Source: Acidobacteria bacterium RIFCSPLOWO2_12_FULL_66_21 (GTDB lineage Bacteria; Acidobacteriota; Vicinamibacteria; Vicinamibacterales; 2-12-FULL-66-21). Taken from it: a stretch of 64,000 nt of DNA. The DNA is taken from contig MELC01000038.1 in assembly GCA_001767455.1 (NCBI GenBank), forward strand, positions 262,581 through 326,580, given 5' to 3'. This document shows positions 50,199 through 58,764 of the stretch, piece by piece. The first letter of the stretch is position 1. The number at the start of each line of letters is the position of its first letter. The translations under genes and the position numbers were made by a program. Below the pieces are notes generated by a model that searched no databases, was not told the origin of the DNA, and saw only the letters and a list, made by a program, of their open reading frames with translations.

Positions 50199-51761
50199 TC
50201 AAGAAACCGCGGCGGCCAGCTCGGCACCCGGGTCGCTCGCGGCGACGAGGGCTCCGCGCCGGGACCGGACATCGGCCGCGTCGGCCAGCATGTCCGCCCC
50301 CCAGCGATGGGCGTCGAACCTGGCCACGACGTGCCGCATCCGCCGCATGCGGGTCCGCTGCTCCTCGTCGCTCATCGTGAGCGCCGCGGCGAGAGCGGCC
50401 GCCGTGCCGTCGGCATCGTACGGATTGACGATCAGCGCATCGGTGAGTTCGCGGGCGGCTCCCGCAAACGCGCTCAGAATCAGCACGCCCCGTTCGTCGG
50501 TTCTGGCGCGAACGAACTCCTTGCTCACGAGGTTCATCCCGTCGTGGAGGCTGGCGATGCAGCACAGGTCCGCGGCGCGCAGGTACCGGCACACGTCCTC
50601 CGGATTGTGGTGCCCCTCGAGAATCACGATCGGACAATAATCGACGTGGCCGAACCTGCGGTTGATCCGGCCGGCCGTCGAACGGACGCGCGCGCGCAAT
50701 GCGTCGTACGCGGGAATTCCGAGCCGGCTTGGCTCGGCGAGCTGGATGTAGACGAAACGGTCGAGAAACTCCGGAAACGACTCGAGCAGGCGCTCGATGG
50801 CCAGGAACTTCTCCTCGAGTCCTTTCGTGTAGTCGAGCCGATCCACCCCGACGCCAATCCTCACGGAATCAGGCAGTCCGAGCTCGCGACGCACGGATTC
50901 GTCCGAATTCTCCGCCGCCCCGGCTGGTGGCTGTGCAGGGCGGGTCCAGGCGACCGATGCCGGGTACGCCCGCACCAGGACACGACGGCCGCGGACGCTC
51001 ACCGATTCGCCCCCGCTGTCGATTGGCGCCTCGAACGCGTGCTCGACGGTGCCAAGGAAATTCCGGCAGTCTCCTGGTGTCTGGAAACCGATGATGCTGC
51101 TCCCGAGCAGGCCCTGAAGGATCTGCCGGCGCCAGGGACAGATCTCGAATGTCTGCCACTCGGGCCACGGGATGTGCCAGAAACTGACGATGGTACTCAG
51201 CGGAAGCTGCTCGCGGATCAGTTGAGGCGCAAGAGCGAAGTGGTAGTCCTGGACGAGCACGATCGGAGACTCGTCGCTGGCTTCGTCGCACACCGCCTCG
51301 GCAAAGCGCCCGTTGACGGCCGCGTATGCCTCGAAATCAGCGGAACGGAAGATCGGCCGGACGTGCGCGCGATGACAGAGGGGCCACAGCGCCTCGTTGG
51401 CAAACCCGCGGTAGTAGCCCTGCTGCTCGTCTTGGCTCAACCACACTCGGCGCAACCGATAGCGCGGCTCGCCGGGAGGGACATCCAACCCATCGCGTTC
51501 CAGCGCCGCGTCCATGTCCGCGGTGCCTGACCCGTGGGCGACCCACACCCCGCCGCACGCACGCAGGAGGGGCTCGACGGCGTTGACCACGCCGGAAGAA
51601 GACTGCGTCACGACAATCCGGCCATTGCTCAGGCGATCGTGCGCATACGGCTCACGATTCGCCACGACGATGACCTGCGCGCCGGCGCAGATGTCTTCCA
51701 GCCGCCGGGATGTCCGAGGTGCGGAGGACCGCACCGCACGCCGCGCGAGTTCTTCAGCCAT
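50199..51761 (-). CDS. otsA: Trehalose-6-phosphate synthase (GT20)
   Basis: This 520-residue GT20 glycosyltransferase joins glucose from UDP-glucose to glucose-6-phosphate. Family motifs are V-V-A-N-R-E-P-Y, S-S-S-G-V-V-N-A-V, V-Q-D-Y-H-F, S-F-W-H-I-P-W-P, V-D-R-L-D-Y-T-K-G-L-E-E-K and the donor-site H-D-G-M-N-L-V-S-K-E-F. A 20-residue upstream extension in frame is ignored because the Met at 51761 has GAGGGGG before it. It is divergent from otsB, and together they make trehalose, an osmoprotectant. It is convergent with response regulator 2. Confidence 0.94.
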   Translation of the reverse strand: MAEELARRAVRSSAPRTSRRLEDICAGAQVIVVANREPYAHDRLSNGRIVVTQSSSGVVNAVEPLLRACGGVWVAHGSGTADMDAALERDGLDVPPGEPRYRLRRVWLSQDEQQGYYRGFANEALWPLCHRAHVRPIFRSADFEAYAAVNGRFAEAVCDEASDESPIVLVQDYHFALAPQLIREQLPLSTIVSFWHIPWPEWQTFEICPWRRQILQGLLGSSIIGFQTPGDCRNFLGTVEHAFEAPIDSGGESVSVRGRRVLVRAYPASVAWTRPAQPPAGAAENSDESVRRELGLPDSVRIGVGVDRLDYTKGLEEKFLAIERLLESFPEFLDRFVYIQLAEPSRLGIPAYDALRARVRSTAGRINRRFGHVDYCPIVILEGHHNPEDVCRYLRAADLCCIASLHDGMNLVSKEFVRARTDERGVLILSAFAGAARELTDALIVNPYDADGTAAALAAALTMSDEEQRTRMRRMRHVVARFDAHRWGADMLADAADVRSRRGALVAASDPGAELAAAVS

Positions 51762-51886
51762 GGCTCGCCCCCTCGTTATGCCCTGCTCAGAATTACAGCG
51801 CGGGGAGCGATCCGGCGCCATCCGGTGAAGCCGGGAGAACCGCCGGGAATGGGGGGGATGCGCGGTCGCGGTAAGATCGCTTTGTC

Positions 51887-52732
51887 TTGTCTCCTCCTCG
51901 TCTCAGCCGGCTGACTCGAGCGGCCCGCCACCGACTCGCCGCCCTTCACGCCGCCGCTGAATCCGCCGGACACCTCGTCATCGTGCTGGATTACGACGGC
52001 ACGCTCGTGCCGATCGCCGCGACTCCCGAATTGGCCGCGCCGGACGAGGAACTGCTGAGATTGCTGGCGTCTGTGGCGGCCAGACCGCGTACAACCCTTC
52101 ACGTGGTGAGCGGCCGCCCCCGCACGGTCCTCACGGCCTGGCTCGGCACGCTGCCAGCGGCGCTCTGGGCCGAGCACGGCGCCTACTATCGGCCGTCGCC
52201 TGGGCAGCCATGGGAATCGTGCGTCGCGGTGCCGGCAGACTGGATGCGGGGCGTCGATCAGCTTCTCGAGAAGTTCGCCACGAGCACACCGGGTTCGCTG
52301 CTCGAACGAAAGAGCGTGTCAGTCGCGTGGCATTACCGGAACGTCCAGCCGGCGCTGGCGGCGAAACGCGCGCACGCGCTTCGGCTCGAGCTCGCTGAGG
52401 CCACGCGGGACCAGCCGATCGAGACGCTCGAAGGACGGAAGGTGATCGAGGTGAGATTTCGAGGAGTGAGCAAGGCCATCGTGGCGCGGCACGTCCGGGC
52501 GGCCTACGGCGAAGCCGCGACCGTCCTGGCCATCGGGGATGACCGTACCGATCAGGAGCTGTTCGAAGCGCTTCCGGCGTCCAGCCTCAAGGTGGCGGTG
52601 GGCGCGCCGGCGCGCCACGCCGATTGTGTGCTGCGCGATTACACCGCGGTCCGCGCGCTGCTGAGGGCGTTGGTGACAGGGACGCCGCCGCCGCGCGCCA
52701 GGTCCGATAGGATGCGGCGCAAGGAAACGTAG
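51887..52732 (+). CDS. otsB: Trehalose-6-phosphate phosphatase
   Basis: This ~281-residue HAD-superfamily phosphatase removes phosphate from trehalose-6-phosphate in the second step of the OtsA-OtsB route. Motif I is V-L-D-Y-D-G-T-L-V-P, motif II V-V-S-G-R-P, with V-A-W-H-Y-R in the cap region and motif III/IV A-I-G-D-D-R-T-D-Q-E-L-F. The start is uncertain: a TTG at 51887 is used and no ribosome site or in-frame ATG is clear. It is 125 bases from the divergent otsA start, so the pair may share regulation. Confidence 0.9.
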   Translation: MSPPRLSRLTRAARHRLAALHAAAESAGHLVIVLDYDGTLVPIAATPELAAPDEELLRLLASVAARPRTTLHVVSGRPRTVLTAWLGTLPAALWAEHGAYYRPSPGQPWESCVAVPADWMRGVDQLLEKFATSTPGSLLERKSVSVAWHYRNVQPALAAKRAHALRLELAEATRDQPIETLEGRKVIEVRFRGVSKAIVARHVRAAYGEAATVLAIGDDRTDQELFEALPASSLKVAVGAPARHADCVLRDYTAVRALLRALVTGTPPPRARSDRMRRKET

Positions 52733-53043
52733 AACCTGGAACGCAGAACGTACGTACTCGTTTAGCGAGGTCTGCCAGAACCACGCTGAGACGGGCCCCG
52801 GCTTTTCAGGAAGATCAGATGCGGCTGGGCCGGCGGTGCGCGCGGCTCGACGGCACAGCCCCGTCGTGACGGTCTTCGTGTCCTGTGTGATCTTCGCGGT
52901 CTTCGTGCAATGAAGGCCGTCGGCGCGTCCAGCGGGACACTATCCGCGGGCGTTCTCGCTCCGGGTAAGCGCGCGGTCATGGTCGGCCCGTCGTCGCGCG
53001 ACATCCGGCTGGAGACAAAGGTGATCGTCGCGCCGGCCAGCCG
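52733..53043 (+). other. Intergenic region with a short possible gene remnant
   Basis: This 311-base gap holds no intact gene. An ATG at 52910 opens 45 codons ending L-E-T-K-V-I-V-A-P-A-S-R, with a stop overlapping the phoU end; it looks like a C-terminal remnant but no family is recognised. The rest contains TCTTCG-rich simple sequence (52868-52908). Confidence 0.4.
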
Positions 53044-53754
53044 TTAGCCGGCGTTGCCACGTGCGTCCCGCGTTTCTCCGTCCGCCGCGTGGTGCCGGAC
53101 GTCCCGCGCGTTGACGATGAAGATGACGTCTTCGGCGATGTTCGTGGCGTGGTCGCCGACGCGCTCCAGGTGGCGCGAGACGAGGATCAGATCGATGCCG
53201 GGCTCCACCGTGCGCGGCTCGCCGAGCATGTAGGTGAGCAGCTCTCGGAAGATCTGGTTCTTCAAGTCATCCAGCAGGTCGTCGCGATCGAGCACGCCCT
53301 GCGCCAGCGCGACGTCGCGCGAGACGAACGCGTCCAGCGCGTCGTGCAGCATCGCCTGCGCGAGCTCGGCCATGCGCGGAATATCCACGAGCGGCTTCAC
53401 CGGGGGATGTGTGGTGTACCGCTCGGCAGCTTCGGCAATGTTCACCGCGAGGTCGCCGACGCGCTCCAGATCGTTGTTGATCTTGACGGCCGCGACGATG
53501 GTCCGGAGGTCGCCGGCCATCGGCTGGTGCAGCGCCAGCAGCTTGAAGCAGCGATCGTCGATGTCGACGTGAAACCGGTTGATCTCGACGTCGCCGGCGA
53601 TGACGCCGGCCATCACGGAAGCCTCGCGCGTCACGAGGCCGTGCACCGCCAGGCGCAGGCGCTCTTCCGCGAGCCCGCCCATCATCAGCAGGCGCTGCTT
53701 CAGCCGATCGAGGTCCTCGGCAAAGTGCCGTGTGTCGTGCAGGTCCTGGCTCAT
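53044..53754 (-). CDS. phoU: Phosphate signalling protein PhoU
   Basis: This 236-residue protein has two PhoU three-helix repeats. Each carries the metal-binding E-x-x-x-D signature: N-N-D-L-E-R-V-G-D-L-A-V-N-I-A-E in the first and S-R-H-L-E-R-V-G-D-H-A-T-N-I-A-E in the second. PhoU links the Pst transporter to PhoR and represses the Pho response at high phosphate. It is the last gene of the operon, two bases after pstB. The C-terminal tail (R-H-H-A-A-D-G-E-T) is variable in the family. Confidence 0.96.
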   Translation of the reverse strand: MSQDLHDTRHFAEDLDRLKQRLLMMGGLAEERLRLAVHGLVTREASVMAGVIAGDVEINRFHVDIDDRCFKLLALHQPMAGDLRTIVAAVKINNDLERVGDLAVNIAEAAERYTTHPPVKPLVDIPRMAELAQAMLHDALDAFVSRDVALAQGVLDRDDLLDDLKNQIFRELLTYMLGEPRTVEPGIDLILVSRHLERVGDHATNIAEDVIFIVNARDVRHHAADGETRDARGNAG

Positions 53755-53756
53755 GG

Positions 53757-54596
53757 CTAACCAAACCGTCCTGTGACGTAATCGTCCGTCAGCTTCTCGC
53801 GGGGATTGGTGAACAGTTGTTCCGTCGGCGCCACTTCGACGAGCTTGCCGAGCCAGAAGAACGCCGTCACATCCGAGACACGCGCCGCCTGCTGCATGTT
53901 GTGCGTCACGATGACGATCGTGTAGTCGCGCTTCAGCTCGTAAATCAGCTCTTCGATGCGCTGCGTCGCGATCGGATCGAGCGCCGAGGCCGGTTCGTCC
54001 ATCAACAGCACGTCGGGCTGGACGGCGAGCGCGCGCGCGATGCAGAGCCGCTGCTGCTGTCCGCCCGACAGCGCCAGCGCGGATTCGTGGAGTCGATCCT
54101 TGACCTCGTCCCACAGCGCCGCGCGCCGCAGGCTCGCCTCGACGCGCTCACGGAGGTCGCCCCGCGACGAGGCCAGCCGATTCACGCGAATCCCGTACGC
54201 GACGTTGTCGAAATTGGACTTCGGGAACGGATTCGACCGCTGAAAGACCATGCCGACGCGGCGCCTGAGCGCGACGACGTCCACGCCGGCCGCGTAAATG
54301 TCCGCGCCGTCGAGCGTCACGCGTCCGGCAATCCGCGTCTTCGGCACGATGTCGTTCATTCGGTTCAAGGTGCGCAGGTACGTGGATTTGCCGCAGCCGG
54401 AGGGGCCGATCAACGCCGTCACCTGGTTCGATCCGATGTCCAGCGTGACGTCGTGCAGCGCCTGCTTCCCGCCATAGAACAGGCTGACGCGCTCGGTCGC
54501 GATCTTCACCGGGTGCGGCGATTCTGCCTCGGCGCCGGTGGCATGGCGCTCGACTCTCGGACGGGCGATGGGTGGGCTGGCCGTCACTCGGGTCAT
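53757..54596 (-). CDS. pstB: Phosphate ABC transporter ATPase PstB
   Basis: This 279-residue ABC ATPase has Walker [11 protein letters not shown]-loop F-Q-R-S-N-P-F-P, signature L-S-G-G-Q-Q-Q-R and Walker [13 protein letters not shown]. The L-R-T-L-N-R-M-N-D and P-F-P-K-S-N-F-D segments mark it as PstB rather than another importer ATPase. The first ~25 residues are a variable extension; a later start is possible. It lies four bases after pstA. Confidence 0.97.
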   Translation of the reverse strand: MTRVTASPPIARPRVERHATGAEAESPHPVKIATERVSLFYGGKQALHDVTLDIGSNQVTALIGPSGCGKSTYLRTLNRMNDIVPKTRIAGRVTLDGADIYAAGVDVVALRRRVGMVFQRSNPFPKSNFDNVAYGIRVNRLASSRGDLRERVEASLRRAALWDEVKDRLHESALALSGGQQQRLCIARALAVQPDVLLMDEPASALDPIATQRIEELIYELKRDYTIVIVTHNMQQAARVSDVTAFFWLGKLVEVAPTEQLFTNPREKLTDDYVTGRFG

Positions 54597-54600
54597 GTCC

Positions 54601-55464
54601 TCAACCGGGGGAAACGGCCGGACGCCGCACCATCACCCGCGCCGCGACGTTCGCGGTGAGCACGAGCGCGAGCAGCACGAGCGCCGCCGCCCAGGCCTGA
54701 CGGTGCCAGTCGTCGTACGGCGCGATCGCGTAGGTGAAGATCATCACGGGCAGCGACGCGGTCGGTTCCGTCCATCCGTGGCTCCAGAAGCGGTTGTTGA
54801 GCGCCGTGAAGAGCAGCGGCGCCGTCTCGCCGGCCACGCGCGCGAGGCCGAGCATGACCGCCGTCAGGATGCCGCGGCTCGCCGCCGGCACGACGACGCG
54901 CGCAATCGTGATCCATCTCGTGGCGCCGAGCGCGAGCGACGCCTCACGGAGCGACGGCGGGACCGCCCGCAGGAACTCCTCGGTCCCCCGCACCGTGACG
55001 GGGACCATCATGATCGCGAGCGCGACGCCGCCCGCGATCGTCGAGAAGTGGTGCATCGGCAGCACGACCAGCGTGTACGCCACGATGCCGATGACGATCG
55101 ACGGCACGCCGTTGAGCAGATCCGTCGCGTACCGCAGCGCGAAGGCTGGCCCCGGCGACGCGAATTCGGCGATGTAGAGGCCCGCCATGAATCCCAGCGG
55201 GACCCCGACGAGCGCCGCGAGCAGCAGCAGCTTGGCCGATCCGAGCAGCGCATTCGCCATTCCACCGCCCGGTTCTCCGACTGGTGTCGGCAGACGGGTG
55301 AAGAAGGCGAGGTTCAGGGACGACCCGCCTTGATACACGAGGTACCCCAGGACGAAGGCGAGCGCGGCCACGGTGAGCGCCGCGCACAGCGCCGTGGATC
55401 CGAGCATCAGCACGTTCACCGATCGCCGCCGCGCCGACGTCAAGGCCACCCGGTCGATCTTCAC
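54601..55464 (-). CDS. pstA: Phosphate ABC transporter permease PstA
   Basis: This 287-residue permease has six membrane helices and the PstA pattern [26 protein letters not shown] and the EAA-type loop [13 protein letters not shown]. It forms the channel with PstC. Its start overlaps the pstC stop (ATGA). Confidence 0.95.
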   Translation of the reverse strand: MKIDRVALTSARRRSVNVLMLGSTALCAALTVAALAFVLGYLVYQGGSSLNLAFFTRLPTPVGEPGGGMANALLGSAKLLLLAALVGVPLGFMAGLYIAEFASPGPAFALRYATDLLNGVPSIVIGIVAYTLVVLPMHHFSTIAGGVALAIMMVPVTVRGTEEFLRAVPPSLREASLALGATRWITIARVVVPAASRGILTAVMLGLARVAGETAPLLFTALNNRFWSHGWTEPTASLPVMIFTYAIAPYDDWHRQAWAAALVLLALVLTANVAARVMVRRPAVSPG

Positions 55465-56399
55465 GCGGCCGTTCCCCGCCGCGTCGTCACGACGATGAGA
55501 ATGCGTGCGAAGGCGTTGACGATCATCGTCAGCAGGAACAGCACCAGGCCAATCTCGACCAGCGCGTGCAGGTACAGGTTTCCGGTCGCTTCCGTGAATT
55601 CATTCGCAATCACGGCCGCCATCGAATAGCCGGGAGCGAACAGCGACGCCGAGATCTCGGGACGGTTGCCAATCACCATCGTGACGGCCATCGTCTCCCC
55701 CAGCGCGCGACCGAGCGCGAGGAAGACGGCTCCGAAGACGCCCAGCCGCGCGTACGGCAGCACGACGCGCGCGGTGCTCTCCCAACGGGTCGAACCGAGC
55801 GCAAGCGCGGCCTCGCGCTGTTCGCGCGGCACGGCGAGCAGGACCTCGCGCACGACCGACACGATGAAGGGCACGATCATGATCGCCAGCACGAGGCCCG
55901 CCGTCAGGTACCCCACGCCATAGGCCGGCCCGGTGAAGACCGGAATCGATCCTGCAACGCGCTGGAGCGCCGGCTGGACGTACTGGCGCATGAGCGGCAC
56001 CAGCACGGCGACGCCAATCAGGCCGTACACGACGCTCGGCACCGCCGCCAGCAGCTCGATGACGAGCGTCAGCGCGTCGGAGATCCGCCGCGGGGCCAGC
56101 TCCGCAAGGAACAGCGCGGCGCCAATCCCGAGCGGGACGGCCACGATGAGCGCAATCGCGGAGGTGACGACGGTGCCGTAGATGAACGGCGCCGCGCCGT
56201 ACTGGTCGGCGACCGGATCCCAGGTCTGCCCCGTCAGAAAGCTCCAACCGAAGCGGTGACGCGCGAGCGACGAGTTGACGACCAGCTCGAACGCGACGAG
56301 CGTCGTCAGCAGCGCGAGCGTCAGCCCGAACAGCAGCGCCATCAGATGCGCGACCTCGTCGCCGTTCCGCAGCCGCGCCCGCCATCCGCCGGCCGGCAT
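55461..56399 (-). CDS. pstC: Phosphate ABC transporter permease PstC
   Basis: This 312-residue permease has six membrane helices with F-L-T-G-Q-T-W-D-P, L-L-A-A-V-P-S-V-V-Y-G-L-I-G and the EAA loop R-E-A-A-L-A-L-G-S-T-R-W. F-G-A-V-F-L-A-L-G-R-A-L-G-E-T-M-A-V-T-M-V-I-G-N is the PstC signature. It starts two bases after the pstS stop. Confidence 0.95.
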   Translation of the reverse strand: MPAGGWRARLRNGDEVAHLMALLFGLTLALLTTLVAFELVVNSSLARHRFGWSFLTGQTWDPVADQYGAAPFIYGTVVTSAIALIVAVPLGIGAALFLAELAPRRISDALTLVIELLAAVPSVVYGLIGVAVLVPLMRQYVQPALQRVAGSIPVFTGPAYGVGYLTAGLVLAIMIVPFIVSVVREVLLAVPREQREAALALGSTRWESTARVVLPYARLGVFGAVFLALGRALGETMAVTMVIGNRPEISASLFAPGYSMAAVIANEFTEATGNLYLHALVEIGLVLFLLTMIVNAFARILIVVTTRRGTAA

Positions 56400-56401
56400 C
56401 G

Positions 56402-57466
56402 TCAGGATCCCACGTGCACTTGCGCAATGGTCTGCCGCTCCTTGGCGACCACTTCTTTCGGGAGCGGCGCATAGGACAAGGGCGCGGCCATCGACTGGCC
56501 GTCGGCGAGCATCCACTGCAGGAAGTCGACAATCGCCTTGCCTCTGTTCTGATCGGCGATATGCGCCGGCACGAGCAGCCAGGTGAAGCTCGCGATTGGA
56601 TAGGCGTCGGGGCCGGCGGCGTTGGTGATCGACACGCGGAAGTCATCCGGCATCGTGGCGGCCGTCGCCGCGGCCGCGGCCGTGACGCCGGCCAGGTCGG
56701 CCTTGAGGAACGTTCCGGCCGCGTTCCGCACCGCCCCGTACGCGAGCTCGTTCTGGACGGCGTAAAGCAGCTCCACGTAGCCGATCGAATTCGGCGTCTG
56801 TTTCACGAGACCGGTCACCCCCTCATTGCCCTTGCCGCCAAGACCGACCGGCCAGTTCACCGAGCTGTTGCTGCCCACCCGCAACTTCCAAGCCGGGCTG
56901 ACCTTGCTCAGATAGTCGGTCCACACGAACGTCGTGCCGCTGCCGTCCGACCGGTGCACGACGACGATGTCGGAGGCCGGCAGGGTGATGCCGGCGTTCT
57001 CCCTGGCGATCGCCGGGTCGTTCCATTTCTTGATCGTGCCGAGGAAGATCCCGGCGAGCGCGTCCGGCGTGAAGTTCAGGTCCTGGGTAATCCCGGCCAC
57101 GTTGTAGGTCGGCACCACCGCGCCAAGCACCGTTGGAAAATGCAGGACCTTCACTTTCGCCTGGCCGAGCTGCTCGTCGGTCATGGGCATATCGCTCGCT
57201 CCGAAGTCCACCGTGCCGGCGAGCATCTGGCGAACGCCTGCGCCGGATCCCTGCGATTGGTAGTTGATCTCCACGCCGGGATGGCGCTTGTGGTACTCGT
57301 CGAACCACTTCGAATAGAGCGGATAGGGAAACGTCGCGCCGGCGCCGGTGACCGACACGCGTGCGCCGCTCGACGGCGTCGAAGCGGACGGTGGTTCACC
57401 CGGCTTGCCGCTGCAGGCGACGGCGGCTGCGGCAAGCGTCAGCACAAAGCCAATGCGTGTTTTCAT
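56402..57466 (-). CDS. pstS: Phosphate-binding protein PstS (lipoprotein)
   Basis: This ~354-residue periplasmic binding protein is preferred from the ATG at 57466, with GAGG six bases upstream; an ATG at 57472 is also in frame. The signal ends A-A-A-V-A-C-S, a lipobox-like site. Binding residues lie in G-A-G-A-T-F-P-Y-P-L-Y, Y-Q-S-Q-G-S-G-A-G-V, D-F-G-A-S-D-M-P-M and R-S-D-G-S-G-T-T-F-V-W-T-D-Y, all characteristic of PstS. The porin stop lies within ten bases upstream, so the two are coupled. Confidence 0.96.
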   Translation of the reverse strand: MKTRIGFVLTLAAAAVACSGKPGEPPSASTPSSGARVSVTGAGATFPYPLYSKWFDEYHKRHPGVEINYQSQGSGAGVRQMLAGTVDFGASDMPMTDEQLGQAKVKVLHFPTVLGAVVPTYNVAGITQDLNFTPDALAGIFLGTIKKWNDPAIARENAGITLPASDIVVVHRSDGSGTTFVWTDYLSKVSPAWKLRVGSNSSVNWPVGLGGKGNEGVTGLVKQTPNSIGYVELLYAVQNELAYGAVRNAAGTFLKADLAGVTAAAAATAATMPDDFRVSITNAAGPDAYPIASFTWLLVPAHIADQNRGKAIVDFLQWMLADGQSMAAPLSYAPLPKEVVAKERQTIAQVHVGS

Positions 57467-57474
57467 CTTCATCC

Positions 57475-58545
57475 TCAGAACTGAATGTGCGTCTGGAACA
57501 GGAGCCGGTTTTCGTCCGGTTTCTTCCGGCCGGCCTCGTAGCGCACGTCCTCGTCGTTGACGACGAAGCCGACGCGCGACTTCGACCATTTCAGCCAGTA
57601 CGCGACGCCCGCGATAATCCGGCGAGTGGAGTTGTCCGGCGTGGAGCGATCCGGATCGAAGCGGTCGACGCGCGCGATGGCCGCCCATCCTTCGAGCCCT
57701 TGCCTGACCTCGGCGAACACCGACGCGCCGCGCGGGTGCGTGTCGGCCGCTGGCGATGGCGGCCCTTCGGTGCCCGCGAGCCACTGCGCGGTGCCGGCGA
57801 AATAGGTGTGCTCGAAGCTCGCCATCACAATCCCGTGGCGGCGCGGATGGCCGCTGGAGTAGGACCCGAGATCGTAGAAGGCGGACAGTCGCAGCCCTTT
57901 GGCCAGGAGCGCGTCGGGAAACGGTCGAATCGTCGCTCGCCCTTGAAAGCTCTTGGCCTTGTTCGCCTCCGCTTTCGCGTATCCCTCGCCGTTGTAGACG
58001 CCCACATTGATCTCGCCGTAGCTGGACGGTAGCGGCGCGAGATAGCCGATGCCGAAGTCAGCCGAGCCCGGGATGACGCCTTCGCGTTCGGCAAACATCG
58101 GTCCCTGCACGCGGTAGCGATTGATGCTCTCTTCGAAGTCCAGCCACGGCGTCTGGTGGAGACCGAGCCGCAGCCACGACTTGTCGCCGAGGACGTTGTC
58201 AACCTGCGCGTACCCGTACTTCAAACGGAAGGTCAGGCTGCCTGCGAGGCTGCCGTCGGTGATGCGCCTGACGTCCGGCGTGATCCGGAAGCGCACGTTT
58301 TTCGCGACGTCGGCGACGATGTTGAGGTAACCGCGCGTGAGGTCGAATGCGTTGAACGCGTCGCGGTTCTTCAGCTCGCCGTCGTACTGCAGATAGCTCA
58401 GGCCCCCGACGGTCACCGTCGGGTAGGCCGGGTCCTGTGGTGCCGGCGTCGGCGGCGCCGGAGGTTGCGGTGTCTGCGCGGCGGCGAGAGCCGGACAGAC
58501 GAGAGCGGTGGCGAGCACCGTGATGCGCAGTCGTGAACGACTCAT
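57475..58545 (-). CDS. Phosphate-selective porin (OprP/OprO family)
   Basis: This 356-residue outer-membrane porin has a signal peptide ending L-A-A-A-Q, a short Pro-rich linker, then a beta-barrel. It has G-L-S-Y-L-Q-Y-D-G-E-L, F-D-L-T-R-G-Y-L-N-I and L-R-L-G-L-H-Q-T-P-W-L-D-F-E-E, and ends L-L-F-Q-T-H-I-Q-F with a terminal Phe. This block order matches OprP/OprO porins, which pass phosphate or pyrophosphate. As the first gene of the pst operon it supplies the outer-membrane step. A PHO-box-like array precedes it. Confidence 0.88.
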   Translation of the reverse strand: MSRSRLRITVLATALVCPALAAAQTPQPPAPPTPAPQDPAYPTVTVGGLSYLQYDGELKNRDAFNAFDLTRGYLNIVADVAKNVRFRITPDVRRITDGSLAGSLTFRLKYGYAQVDNVLGDKSWLRLGLHQTPWLDFEESINRYRVQGPMFAEREGVIPGSADFGIGYLAPLPSSYGEINVGVYNGEGYAKAEANKAKSFQGRATIRPFPDALLAKGLRLSAFYDLGSYSSGHPRRHGIVMASFEHTYFAGTAQWLAGTEGPPSPAADTHPRGASVFAEVRQGLEGWAAIARVDRFDPDRSTPDNSTRRIIAGVAYWLKWSKSRVGFVVNDEDVRYEAGRKKPDENRLLFQTHIQF

Positions 58546-58577
58546 GAGCGCATCGTAGACGGCTGGTTTTTCAGTGC

Positions 58578-58606
58578 TGTTGCAGGCGTGTTAATTCCGG
58601 GTAAAC
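58578..58606 (-). promoter_or_regulatory. PHO-box-like triple direct repeat
   Basis: On the minus strand GTTTACC, ATTAACA and TGCAACA occur at exact 11-bp steps (58606-58600, 58595-58589 and 58584-58578). One-turn-spaced direct repeats of this type are the binding mode of PhoB/PhoP regulators. The array ends 33 bases before the porin ATG. Confidence 0.65.
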
Positions 58607-58659
58607 AGATGCGCGAGCCTGGTGTGTCGAGCTGGCGGAACGAGAATTCGATAGGATGC

Positions 58660-58683
58660 AATTCACGAATTCACGAATTCACG
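58660..58683 (+). repeat. 8-bp tandem repeat AATTCACG x3
   Basis: Three exact AATTCACG units lie in the 219-base gap between the porin and the GH92 gene. Nothing else is seen in the gap apart from the PHO-box-like array and the GH92 ribosome site. Confidence 0.85.
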
Positions 58684-58764
58684 AACTTCCATTAGTGTCT
58701 CGACCAGAAGATCAGCACGACGAACAGCGCTGCCCCGGTCTGGCCCCAAGGAGGCGGTGAAACG

